From CAWGHZ01 sp963775315 (GTDB lineage: Bacteria > Pseudomonadota > Alphaproteobacteria > MPNO01 > DASWLB01): 64,000 nt of DNA. The position numbers and the translations under genes are program-made. The notes under the pieces are model-generated. The model had not been told where the DNA came from, did not search any database, and saw only the letters and a list, made by a program, of their open reading frames with translations. The first letter of the stretch is position 1; the number at the start of each line of letters is the position of its first letter. Where the stretch lies: contig CAVZIN010000007.1 of assembly GCA_963775315.1 (NCBI GenBank), forward strand, positions 1,612,001 through 1,676,000, given 5' to 3'. Positions 51,806 through 60,913 of the stretch are shown here, piece by piece.

Positions 51806-52870
51806 ATGGATTACGGCATCGCGCTCGCCACCCACGCCGAGTCGTACAAGATCGTCAAGCGGGCGGAGGAGCTGGGCTTCGCCCGCGCCTGGTTCTTCGA
51901 CACGCACCTGCTGAACGCCGAGCTGTTCGTCGGCATGGCGGCGGCGGCGATGGTGACGTCGAAAATCCGGCTCGGCACCGGTGTCATGATCCCCACCAAC
52001 CGGATCGCGCCGGTGGCGGCAGGCGCCCTCGCCTCGCTCAACAAGCTCGCCCCGGGGCGGATCGATTTCGGCATTTCGACGGGCTTCACCGGGCGGCGCA
52101 CGATGGGGGTCGGCCGGGTCAAGCTCGGCGACATGAAGGAATACATCCGCGTCGTGCAGGGGCTGCTCGCGGGCGAGATCGTCGAGTGGGAGTTCGAGGG
52201 CAAGCGCCGCAAGATGGCCTTCCTCAACCCCGAGATCGGCGCGGTGAACATCGAGGATGCGATCCCGCTCTGGGTATCGGCGATCGGGCCGCGCGCGAAG
52301 AGACTGGTGGCCGAGCTCGGCGCCGGCTGGATCTGCCCCGCCTCGTCCGGCCAGGCGACCGTTGCCGCGATGGGCGAAATGAAGAAGCTGTGGTCCGAAG
52401 CGGGGCGCGACCCTGGCGCATTCCGTGCCTCGGCCGAGGTTGGCGGCTGCGTCCTGAAGGAGGGCGAGCCTTACGACAGCCCGCGCGCCCGCGCCCAGGC
52501 CGGGCCGTCCGCGGTGATGCTGCTGCACGATTTCGTCGAGCGCGACCAGTTCGGAACCACGCACGGCCCGATCCCCGCCCCGCTCGCCGCGCCGCTCGAA
52601 AAATACCGGAAGCATTACGAGGCGTTCGCGCCGGCCGACGCGCGCTACATCGCGAACCATCGCGGGCATTTGATGTTCATGAAGCCGGCGGACGAGGACG
52701 TCTGCACCGCCGACCTGATCCGCACCTTCTCGTGGACGGCGACCAAGCCGGAGCTGGTCGAGCGCGTCCGCAGCCTGAAGACCGCCGGGTTCGAGAATTT
52801 CGTGGTGCAGGTCCGCCACGCCGAACCCTCGATGCTCGACGACTGGGCTGAGGTGTTCGCGGCCGTCTAG
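51806..52870 (+). CDS. LLM-class flavin-dependent oxidoreductase
   Basis: A 354-residue luciferase-like barrel starting at ATG 51806 behind GGGAGG. Features are MDYGIALATHAESYKIV, ARAWFFDTHLLNAELFVG, RLGTGVMIPTNRIAPVAAGALASL (about 55-78) and the segment APGRIDFGISTGFTGRRTMG, similar to methylene-tetrahydromethanopterin-reductase-like LLM proteins that use F420 or FMN. It is not close to the LLM protein at 34979. It stands alone between the divergent ftr operon and convergent dksA. The substrate is unknown. Confidence 0.87.
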   Translation: MDYGIALATHAESYKIVKRAEELGFARAWFFDTHLLNAELFVGMAAAAMVTSKIRLGTGVMIPTNRIAPVAAGALASLNKLAPGRIDFGISTGFTGRRTMGVGRVKLGDMKEYIRVVQGLLAGEIVEWEFEGKRRKMAFLNPEIGAVNIEDAIPLWVSAIGPRAKRLVAELGAGWICPASSGQATVAAMGEMKKLWSEAGRDPGAFRASAEVGGCVLKEGEPYDSPRARAQAGPSAVMLLHDFVERDQFGTTHGPIPAPLAAPLEKYRKHYEAFAPADARYIANHRGHLMFMKPADEDVCTADLIRTFSWTATKPELVERVRSLKTAGFENFVVQVRHAEPSMLDDWAEVFAAV

Positions 52871-52880
52871 CGCCGCCGGG

Positions 52881-53297
52881 TCAGTCGTCGCGGAAGCTGC
52901 GCTCCAGCCTCTCGTGGCGCTCCTGCGCCTCGATGGACAGGGTCGCGATGGGCCGGGCCTCGAGACGGCGCAGCCCGATCGGCTCGTTCGTCTCCTCGCA
53001 ATAGCCGTACGTGCCGTCCTCGAGTCGCTGCAGCGCCTCGTCGATCTTGGAGATCAGCTTGCGCTCGCGGTCGCGGGTGCGGAGCTCGACGGACCGGTCG
53101 GTCTCGGCCGAGGCCCGGTCGGCGATATCGGGCGCCTGTAGGCTGTCGTTCTGCAGGTTGCGCAGGGTCTCGGTCGATTCCCGGAGCAGCTCCTCCTTCC
53201 AGGCGATCAGCTTGCGGCGGAAATATTCCTTCTGTTTCGCATTCATGAACGGTTCGTCGTCGGTCGGACGATAATTTGTCGGCAGCCTGGTCACCAT
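52881..53297 (-). CDS. dksA: DksA/TraR-family transcription regulator lacking zinc cysteines
   Basis: A 138-residue DksA-type protein that binds the RNA polymerase secondary channel in the stringent response. The N-terminal LPTNYRPTDDEPFMNAKQKEYF, the coiled-coil region with the acidic tip (QAPDIADRASAETDRS, about 54-70) and the C-terminal PIATLSIEAQERHER are typical of alphaproteobacterial members. Of the four zinc-finger cysteines only C100 (GTYGYCEETNEP) remains, with T103, S121 and A124 in the other positions, so zinc is probably not bound. This zinc-less form occurs in alphaproteobacteria. The ATG at 53297 has a weak ribosome site. Confidence 0.9.
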   Translation of the reverse strand: MVTRLPTNYRPTDDEPFMNAKQKEYFRRKLIAWKEELLRESTETLRNLQNDSLQAPDIADRASAETDRSVELRTRDRERKLISKIDEALQRLEDGTYGYCEETNEPIGLRRLEARPIATLSIEAQERHERLERSFRDD

Positions 53298-53443
53298 GAT
53301 TGGACTCTGTTTTCGTTCGTTCGCCGCGCAATTCGGGCGGGCCAAAGCGGCGCGAAGTATATGAATCGGCCCCCTGCACTTCAACATATTGGTGCATGCG
53401 CCAAGCGGCGGATTTCCGCGATTTTCCGGAGGAAAGCGGCGCC

Positions 53444-53872
53444 TCAGGCGGCGGTGGAGCCCGCCGCGAGCTTTGCGAGCTCTACGCGGCAGCGGAGCTC
53501 GATCTCATCCAGCACCTCGGCGAGGCGCGGGTCGGCGACATGCTCGCGCCGGGAGCGGACGAGCTGGGCGAGCCCCAGAAGGCGGTCGTGCGGCAACGTG
53601 CCGGCCAAGAGCGCCTGCTGAATTTCCTCCAGCCGGTCGAGCAGATCTTCGCCCCGGCGCGCCGCCCGCTTGGCGGGATTGGTGGCGTCGGGAACCTCCT
53701 GGATCGAGAGCAGCGCCTGGACGCTCGCGGCCGGCGCGGCGCCGGCGCTGCCGGCGGCACCCTCGGGCGCCCCCGAGAGCTCGGAGGCGAATGCACCGCC
53801 CGTGCCACGCGGTCCGGCCGCGCTGCGGCGGCTGGTGGTGGGACGCGAGGGCGCTGAGCCGGTGATCTTCAT
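53444..53872 (-). CDS. fliX: FliX, flagellar assembly trans-acting factor
   Basis: A 142-residue protein matching FliX, which in Caulobacter controls sigma-54 activator FlbD and couples flagellar class II assembly to later gene expression. The ATG at 53872 gives MKITGSAP, the usual FliX opening. The C-terminal half has LLSIQEVPDATNPAKRAARRGEDLLDRLEEIQ (about 62-93) and DPRLAEVLDEIELRCRVELAKLA, both characteristic. A pair of CtrA-type sites lies 60-100 bases upstream. No other flagellar gene is in the window, so it is isolated from the structural cluster. Confidence 0.85.
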   Translation of the reverse strand: MKITGSAPSRPTTSRRSAAGPRGTGGAFASELSGAPEGAAGSAGAAPAASVQALLSIQEVPDATNPAKRAARRGEDLLDRLEEIQQALLAGTLPHDRLLGLAQLVRSRREHVADPRLAEVLDEIELRCRVELAKLAAGSTAA

Positions 53873-53934
53873 CGTCGGGTATGACTCCCCCGAACCTGGC
53901 AAGGCTGGAGCGTCCCAAGGGTGCGCCGACGCGC

Positions 53935-53975
53935 TTAACGGATGGTTAACGGCGGCGCGGTTAGCGGTGCGTTAA
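53935..53975. promoter_or_regulatory. Two CtrA-type binding sites in the fliX/receiver divergent region
   Basis: TTAA (53935-53938), seven bases, TTAA (53946-53949) gives a full TTAA-N7-TTAA, and its minus strand reads TTAACCATCCGTTAAG, which contains the extended TTAACCAT form. A second pair, TTAG (53961-53964), seven bases, TTAA (53972-53975), lies 11 bases further. Both genes start from this 127-base space. CtrA controls flagellar and cell-cycle genes in alphaproteobacteria. Confidence 0.7.
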
Positions 53976-53999
53976 CCGGGCGCGGCGCATGCTGTTCAC

Positions 54000-54407
54000 A
54001 TGGCCGTGATCCTTATCGCCGACGACGACCCGCTGCTCAGGCGCACGCTGGTCGAGATTGTGGAAGGCGCCTGCGAGGTCGTCGAGGCGGCGGACGGCGC
54101 CGAAGCCGTGCGCCTCGCCCTCGAGCGCCGGCCCGACCTTGCGCTGATCGACCTCGTGATGCCGCGGCTCGACGGGCTCGACGCGATCCGCAAGCTGCGC
54201 GCCGAATGTCCCGGCACCAAGATCGTCGCGATCTCCGGCGGCGGGCGGAACCGCTATCTCGACATCCTCGAGCTCGCCGACAAGCTGGGAGCCGACGCGG
54301 TGCTGGCCAAGCCCTTCTCGCCGCGCCAGCTCTTCCAGCTCATCAACGCCCAGCTGGGCGAGATCTGGACCGTCGACAGCCCGCCCGGGGGCGCCCCCCA
54401 ACGCTGA
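54000..54407 (+). CDS. Single-domain response regulator (receiver protein)
   Basis: A 135-residue CheY-like protein with nothing but a receiver domain. The acidic pocket is DDD (8-10), the phospho-acceptor is D51 in LIDLVMPRLDG, S79 and K104 (VLAKPF) complete the active site. The first half is intact and the C-terminal 30 residues have no output domain. It is divergent from fliX and shares the CtrA-type control region, so it may be a cell-cycle or chemotaxis-phosphorelay element. The partner kinase is not identified. Its stop codon abuts the ModE-like stop. Confidence 0.88.
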   Translation: MAVILIADDDPLLRRTLVEIVEGACEVVEAADGAEAVRLALERRPDLALIDLVMPRLDGLDAIRKLRAECPGTKIVAISGGGRNRYLDILELADKLGADAVLAKPFSPRQLFQLINAQLGEIWTVDSPPGGAPQR

Positions 54408-54773
54408 TCACCGCCGCGCCTCGGGCACCAGCAGTTCGGAAAAGCGGGCGATCTCGTCGGCGATGCCGCGCGCGGCCTTCGCCTCCATCTCGCGGTAGCG
54501 CGCGAGCGCGTCGCGGCCCGCATCGGTAACCTCGGCGCCGCCGCCCCTCGCCCCGCCCGCCGAGGCGATCACCAGCGGATCGCGGAAGGCACGGTTCATC
54601 TCGTCGACCAGCACCCAGGCGCGTCGGTAGGACATGCCCATCCGCCGCGCCGCGGCCGAGATCGAGCCGGTCGCGCCGATCGCGTCCAGAAGGTCGGCCT
54701 TGCCCGGCCCCATCGCGATCGCCTCGCCGAGCAGGATGCGGAGGCGCGGGCGCCGCCCGTCGGTCCCGCTCAT
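54408..54773 (-). CDS. ModE-like winged-helix regulator (DNA-binding domain only)
   Basis: A 121-residue protein that consists of the ModE N-terminal winged helix: RLRILLGEAIAMGPGKADLLDAIGATGSISAAARRMGMSYRRAW spans the helix-turn-helix, followed by the wing. The C-terminal molybdate-binding TOBE pair is missing, so it cannot sense molybdate directly. The ATG at 54773 overlaps the mobA stop (ATGA at 54770-54773), linking it to molybdenum-cofactor synthesis. It may regulate the mo genes or a molybdenum-enzyme operon. Confidence 0.85.
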   Translation of the reverse strand: MSGTDGRRPRLRILLGEAIAMGPGKADLLDAIGATGSISAAARRMGMSYRRAWVLVDEMNRAFRDPLVIASAGGARGGGAEVTDAGRDALARYREMEAKAARGIADEIARFSELLVPEARR

Positions 54774-55384
54774 GACGCGGCCGCGATGCGCTCGGCGGCG
54801 GCGACGTCGTCCGGCGTGTTGACGTTGAAGAAGGGATCGACGGGATCGGTCGCGAAATTCGCGCGCGCGAGGCGATGGCGCGCCGTCCACACGTCGACCT
54901 TGCGGATTTCATCGGCGACGACGGCGCGGCGGAGATCGCCCGCGAGCGCGACCGGCCAGAGCCCGAACACCGGATGGTCCCGCCCACCGGAGGCCGCGCA
55001 GGCGAGCTCGGCCCCGGCCGCGTTCCGGGCCACGACGAGCCGGGCCACCAGATCGGTCGGAACGAAGGGCGCGTCGCACGGCACGCTGACGACGAGGTCG
55101 CAACGCGGCGCGTTGATGCGCGCCCATTCGAGGCCGGTGAGCACCCCCGCGAGCGGGCCGAGGCTGCCCTCCAGCACGTCGTTCGCGACGGGAAGGCCGA
55201 AGCCCTCGAACCGCGACGGCTCGCCGTTGGCGTTGAGCACGATCGGCCCGACCTGCGGGCGGACCCGCGCGAGGATGCGCGCGAGCAGCGTCTCGCCCGC
55301 GATCTCGACCAGGCACTTGTCGCCGCCGCCCATGCGCCGCGCCTGGCCGCCGGCGAGCAGCACCGCGGCGATCGAGCCGGTCAC
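54770..55384 (-). CDS. mobA: Molybdenum cofactor guanylyltransferase MobA
   Basis: A 204-residue nucleotidyltransferase that joins GMP to molybdopterin. The signature AAVLLAGGQARRMGGGDKCLVEIAG is at residues 5-29; VPCDAPFVP (about 95) and the late FFNVNTPDDVAAA complete the fold. I use GTG 55384, behind a G-rich stretch, because the upstream GTG at 55405 lies inside the repeat. It runs with the ModE-like gene and is separated from fdhD by a repeat of about 90 bases. Confidence 0.9.
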   Translation of the reverse strand: MTGSIAAVLLAGGQARRMGGGDKCLVEIAGETLLARILARVRPQVGPIVLNANGEPSRFEGFGLPVANDVLEGSLGPLAGVLTGLEWARINAPRCDLVVSVPCDAPFVPTDLVARLVVARNAAGAELACAASGGRDHPVFGLWPVALAGDLRRAVVADEIRKVDVWTARHRLARANFATDPVDPFFNVNTPDDVAAAERIAAAS

Positions 55385-55390
55385 TGTACG

Positions 55391-55482
55391 GACCCCCCTC
55401 CCCACCTTCCCCCTTTCAGGGGGGAAGAGAGTGGCGCCGCGCGTCCCTCCCCCTGGAAGGGGGAGAACAGGTGGGGGTCGGA
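55391..55482. repeat. C/G-run repeat between mobA and fdhD
   Basis: The left end is GACCCCCCTCCCCACCTTCC and the right end reads GGTGGGGGTCGGAC, giving a long inverted repeat with two inner stems (CCCCCTTTCAGGGGGG and CCCCCTGGAAGGGGG). It belongs to the same family as 21202-21291 and lies between two genes of the same strand, where it may reduce expression of mobA. Confidence 0.6.
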
Positions 55483-55492
55483 CATCACCGGC

Positions 55493-56371
55493 TCAGGCAT
55501 CTTCCTCGACGCTCGCCTTGCGGCGGGCGGCGCGCGGCTCGTCGGCGACGGCGGACGGGTCGGAATCGAACACGATGCGGTGCTCGCCGGCCAGGGCGAC
55601 GAAGCGCTTGCCCTTGGCGCGCCCGATCAGCGTCAGGTCGGCGCGGCGTGCGAGCTCGACGCCCCACGCGGTGAAGCCGGAGCGCGAGATCAGCACCGGG
55701 ATGCCCATCTGGACCGTCTTGATCACCATCTCGGAGGTGAGCCGGCCGGTCGTGTAGAACATCTTGCCGGCGGCGCCGATGCCGTTGAGCGCCATGTAGC
55801 CGGCGATCTTGTCGACCGCGTTGTGGCGTCCGACGTCCTCCATATAGATCAGTGGCCGGTCCTCCTCGCACAGCACGCAGCCATGGATCGCCCCGGCGGC
55901 GAGGTAGAGCGAGGGGGTGGTATTGATCTTCCTGGCGAGCGCGTACAGCCACGACGTGCGCACGACCGCGGCAGGATCGAGCCGGACCTTGTCGAACTTC
56001 TCCATCACGTCGCCGAACACCGTGCCGACCGCGCAGCCGGAGGTGCGCGTCTTCTTTTTCAGCTTCTCCTCGAAATCGGTTTCGCGCGCGGTGCGGACGA
56101 CGACCGTCTCGGTCTCCTCGTCGAAATCGATGCCCTCGAGCGGCTCGTCGGGCGCCAGCATGTTCTGGTTGATGAGATAGCCGAGGGCGAGGCAGTCCGG
56201 GTAGTCGCCGACCGTCATCAGCGTGACGATCTCCTGCCCGTTCAGATAGAGCGTCAGTGGCCGCTCGACGGTCACCGACGTCTCGACCGCCGCGCCGTCC
56301 TGGTCGATACCCGCGACCCTGCGGGTGAGCCGCGGATCGTCGGGATCGGGATGGATCAGCCCTTCCGTCAT
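55493..56371 (-). CDS. fdhD: Formate dehydrogenase sulfurtransferase FdhD
   Basis: A 292-residue FdhD protein, which carries sulfur to the molybdenum cofactor of formate dehydrogenase. The active cysteine is C113 in TRTSGCAVGTVFGD; the second cysteine of the E. coli CxxC is absent, as in the alphaproteobacterial form. GAIHGCVLCEED, IYMEDVGRHNAVDKIAGY (about 177-194) and the FYTTGRLTSEMV segments are family marks. No formate dehydrogenase gene is in the window. It heads the mobA/ModE-like group. Confidence 0.9.
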   Translation of the reverse strand: MTEGLIHPDPDDPRLTRRVAGIDQDGAAVETSVTVERPLTLYLNGQEIVTLMTVGDYPDCLALGYLINQNMLAPDEPLEGIDFDEETETVVVRTARETDFEEKLKKKTRTSGCAVGTVFGDVMEKFDKVRLDPAAVVRTSWLYALARKINTTPSLYLAAGAIHGCVLCEEDRPLIYMEDVGRHNAVDKIAGYMALNGIGAAGKMFYTTGRLTSEMVIKTVQMGIPVLISRSGFTAWGVELARRADLTLIGRAKGKRFVALAGEHRIVFDSDPSAVADEPRAARRKASVEEDA

Positions 56372-56536
56372 GCGGCGAATATGAGCCCCGCGCGCCCCGC
56401 CGGCAACCGGACGCGCCGGGGCGGGGTCATACTCCGTTAACCAAATAGGCCGACAAATGTCCCGACCTGTTTGAAATTAAACCAGTTTTCGTTAGGCGGT
56501 GAATCGTGTGGCCGCTATACTCGCACCTGGGCGTGC

Positions 56537-58144
<1,608 letters not shown>

Positions 58145-58238
58145 CCTTTTCGGACAGCCTCGGCCGTCCCCCTTCCCTCGCCCCGGATTCGCGTTATATT
58201 CCCTGGTAACCAACGCCCGCACCGTGCCGAGTGACCGT

Positions 58239-59261
58239 ATGGACCTGCCCGCCCTCCAGACGCCGCCCATCATCGACCCGTTCGGCCGGTCGATCACCTA
58301 TCTGCGTGTCTCGGTTACGGACCGGTGCGACTTCCGCTGCGTCTACTGCATGGCGGAGGAGATGACGTTCCTCCCCAAGGCGGACGTGCTGTCGCTCGAG
58401 GAGCTCGACCGGCTGTGCTCGGCCTTCGTGGCGCGCGGCGTGCGGAAGCTGCGCCTCACCGGCGGCGAGCCCCTGGTGCGCCGCAACATCATGTGGCTGT
58501 TCCGCCGGCTCGCCCGGCACCTCGAAGCCGGAACGCTCGACGAGCTCACCGTCACCACCAACGCGAGCCAGCTCGCGAAGTACGCGGACGAGCTCGCCGC
58601 CATCGGCGTCAAGCGCATCAACGTCTCGCTCGACACGCTCGATCCGGCGCGGTTCGAGGCGATCACCCGTTGGGGCAAGCTCGACAAGGTGATGGCGGGG
58701 CTCGATGCGGCGAAGCGCGCCGGCCTCCGGATCAAGATCAACACCGTGGCGCTCCGCGGCGTGAACGACGACGAATTCACCAAGCTTGTCGATTGGTGCG
58801 GCGCCGAGGGGCAGGACCTCACCTTCATCGAGGTGATGCCGATGGGCGAACTCGGCGAGGGCGCGCGGCTCGAGCAGTACATGCCGCTCTCGATGGTGCG
58901 CGCGAAGCTCGCCGAGCGATTCACCCTGACCGACACCGACGAGGCGACCGGCGGGCCCGCCCGCTACGCGCGTTGCGCCGAGACCGGCGGGCGGATCGGC
59001 TTCATCACCCCGCTCACCCATAATTTCTGCGAGTCCTGCAACCGGGTGCGGCTCACCTGCACCGGCACGCTCTATATGTGCCTCGGTCAGGCCGACGCCG
59101 CCGATTTGCGCGCGGCCCTGCGCGCCTCGGACGACGATGCGGCCCTGATGGCCGCGATCGACGAGGCCATCGCGCGCAAGCCCAAGGGGCACGATTTCGT
59201 CATCGACCGTCGCCGCCGCGCCCCCGCTGTCGCCCGCCACATGAGCGTGACCGGCGGGTGA
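58239..59261 (+). CDS. moaA: GTP 3',8-cyclase MoaA (radical SAM)
   Basis: A 340-residue radical SAM enzyme that starts molybdopterin synthesis from GTP. Start at ATG 58239; a GTG at 58224 is also possible. The SAM cluster is DRCDFRCVYC (C30, C34, C37), GGEP follows at about 67, and the second cluster lies in CESCNRVRLTCTGTLYMCLG (about 262-281). The C-terminal Gly-Gly, needed for activity, is present (VTGG). The spacer after it carries a REP-like hairpin. It lies near mobA, fdhD and the ModE-like gene but on the other strand. Confidence 0.95.
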   Translation: MDLPALQTPPIIDPFGRSITYLRVSVTDRCDFRCVYCMAEEMTFLPKADVLSLEELDRLCSAFVARGVRKLRLTGGEPLVRRNIMWLFRRLARHLEAGTLDELTVTTNASQLAKYADELAAIGVKRINVSLDTLDPARFEAITRWGKLDKVMAGLDAAKRAGLRIKINTVALRGVNDDEFTKLVDWCGAEGQDLTFIEVMPMGELGEGARLEQYMPLSMVRAKLAERFTLTDTDEATGGPARYARCAETGGRIGFITPLTHNFCESCNRVRLTCTGTLYMCLGQADAADLRAALRASDDDAALMAAIDEAIARKPKGHDFVIDRRRRAPAVARHMSVTGG

Positions 59262-59290
59262 TGCAACCAGCCCACGGATTTCGCCGTTTT

Positions 59291-59330
59291 TCCTGAGTAG
59301 CGTCCGCGGAGCGGACGCGTATCGAAGGAC
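59291..59330. repeat. REP-like hairpin after moaA
   Basis: TCCTGAG, then an eight-base perfect stem (GCGTCCGC at 59300-59307 and its complement at 59311-59318) around GGA, then ATCGAAGGAC. The ends match the TCCTGAG and CGAAGGA of the repeat family at 16927 and 60811, with a different stem between. It lies between moaA and the aminotransferase gene. Confidence 0.6.
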
Positions 59331-59367
59331 GAACGGAACCTTTTGACCAGCCACTCGCGAGTCCGAG

Positions 59368-60753
59368 ATGACCGCCGCCCCCAACTCCCTTGCCGCACGC
59401 GACGCGGCCGCGCTGCTGCACCCCTACACCGACGCGGTCGAGAACGAGCGCGAAGGCCCGATGGTCGTGGTGCGCGGCGAGGGCTGCTACGTCTGGGACG
59501 ATTCCGGGAAGCAGTATCTCGAAGGCATGGCGGGGCTGTGGTGCGCCTCGCTCGGTTTCGCGAACGCGAGGCTCGCCAAGGTCGCCGCCGAGCAGATCGA
59601 GCGGCTGAGCTTCTACCACGCGTTCAACCGCAAGAGCCATCCGCCGGAGATCGAGCTCGCCGAGCGGCTGCTGGCCATCGCGCCCGAGGGCATGGCGCGC
59701 GCCTTTTTCGCCAACTCGGGCTCCGAGGCGGTCGACAGCGCGATCAAGATCGCCTGGTACTACAACGTCGCGCGCGGCAAGCCGGAGAAGCGCAAGATCG
59801 TCGGCCGCACGCGCGGCTATCACGGCGTCACCGCGGCCGCGGCGAGCGTCACCGGCGTGCCGCACAACCATCGCGGGTTCGGCCTGCCCCTGCCCGGCTT
59901 CCTGCACACCGAGCCCGCGCACTATGCCTCCGGCGCGAAGCCGGGCGAGAGCGAGGAGCGGTACGCGACGCGCCTCGCCGCCCATCTCGACGCGCTGATC
60001 CGCGAGGAGGGGCCGGACACCGTCGCCGCCTTCTTCGCCGAGCCGATCATGGGCGCGGGCGGGGTCCTGTTCCCGCCCAAGACCTATTTCGAGAAGATCC
60101 AGAAGGTGCTGCGCGCCCACGACGTGCTGTTCGTCGCCGACGAGGTCATCACCGGCTTCGGGCGCACGGGCAGCATGTGGGGATCGCAGACCTACGGCCT
60201 CGCGCCGGACATGGTGACCTGCGCCAAGGCGTTGTCGGCGGGCACATTGCCGATCTCGGCCGTGATGGTCTCCGACCCGGTCTATCGTGCCGTCGCCGGC
60301 CAGACCCACGAGATCGGCACGTTCGGCCACGGCTTCACCTATTCCGGCCATCCGGTCTCGGCCGCCGTCGCGGTCGAGACGCTCAAGATCTACGAGGAGA
60401 TGGATCTGGTCGCCCGGGTGCGCGACGTGGCGCCCCGCTTCCAGTCGAGGCTCGCGGCCTTCCGGGGCGAGAAGCATGTGGGCGAGGTGGCGGGAATCGG
60501 GCTGATCGGCGTGGTCGAGCTGCTGGCCGACCCGGCGGCGCGCACCCCGTTCGACCCGGCCCTCAAGGCCGGTGCCTGGCTGGTCGGGCGCGCCCTGGAG
60601 CATGGGTTGGTGCTGCGGGCCCTGGGCGACCGCATCGCCTTCTGCCCGCCCCTGGTCGCCGGTCCCGCCGAGATCGACGCCTTGTTCGACCGTTTCGCGC
60701 GCACTCTCAAGGACTTCCAGTCCTGGGCCGCGGACCGGCACGCGACGATTTGA
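59368..60753 (+). CDS. Class III pyridoxal-phosphate aminotransferase
   Basis: A 461-residue omega-type aminotransferase that moves an amine from substrates such as beta-alanine, taurine or diamines to pyruvate or 2-oxoglutarate. Family marks are FFANSGSEAVDSAIK (about 109), GYHG, the GADEVITGFGRTG-like DEVITGFGRTGSMWG (about 257), and the Schiff-base lysine in TCAKALSAGTLPIS (about 285). The C-terminal domain ends with the WAADRHATI tail. The substrate is not determined. It sits between moaA and hemA, both on the same strand, but with repeats in the spacers. Confidence 0.9.
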   Translation: MTAAPNSLAARDAAALLHPYTDAVENEREGPMVVVRGEGCYVWDDSGKQYLEGMAGLWCASLGFANARLAKVAAEQIERLSFYHAFNRKSHPPEIELAERLLAIAPEGMARAFFANSGSEAVDSAIKIAWYYNVARGKPEKRKIVGRTRGYHGVTAAAASVTGVPHNHRGFGLPLPGFLHTEPAHYASGAKPGESEERYATRLAAHLDALIREEGPDTVAAFFAEPIMGAGGVLFPPKTYFEKIQKVLRAHDVLFVADEVITGFGRTGSMWGSQTYGLAPDMVTCAKALSAGTLPISAVMVSDPVYRAVAGQTHEIGTFGHGFTYSGHPVSAAVAVETLKIYEEMDLVARVRDVAPRFQSRLAAFRGEKHVGEVAGIGLIGVVELLADPAARTPFDPALKAGAWLVGRALEHGLVLRALGDRIAFCPPLVAGPAEIDALFDRFARTLKDFQSWAADRHATI

Positions 60754-60810
60754 GGCACTTTCCCGAACTTCGCCGTTGCGGCATAACAGTGGCGCCAGTA
60801 CCGGTCGCTG

Positions 60811-60882
60811 CCTCATCCTTCGACACGCTCAGGATGAGGTTTACTTTGAAGTCCTCGTCCCGAGCCTGTCGAAGAACGAGGA
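60811..60882. repeat. Double palindromic REP-like element before hemA
   Basis: CCTCATCC and GGATGAGG (60811-60839) form a perfect eight-base stem, and TCCTCGT with ACGAGGA (60852-60882) a second. Both loops contain the CTTCGACACGCTCA or GAGCCTGTCGAAG core of the family seen at 16927-16995. It ends 31 bases before the hemA start and may act on transcript stability. Confidence 0.7.
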
Positions 60883-60913
60883 CGATCTGCGTCGCGAGGG
60901 GGCGGTGAAGCCG

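Noticed and set aside
53444..54407. A flagellar or chemotaxis cluster
   Set aside because: Apart from fliX and one receiver protein there is no flagellar or che gene in the window.
60811..60882. Operator or riboswitch of hemA
   Set aside because: The palindromes match the repeat family at 16927 and 59291, so they are more likely REP elements than a hemA-specific control site.
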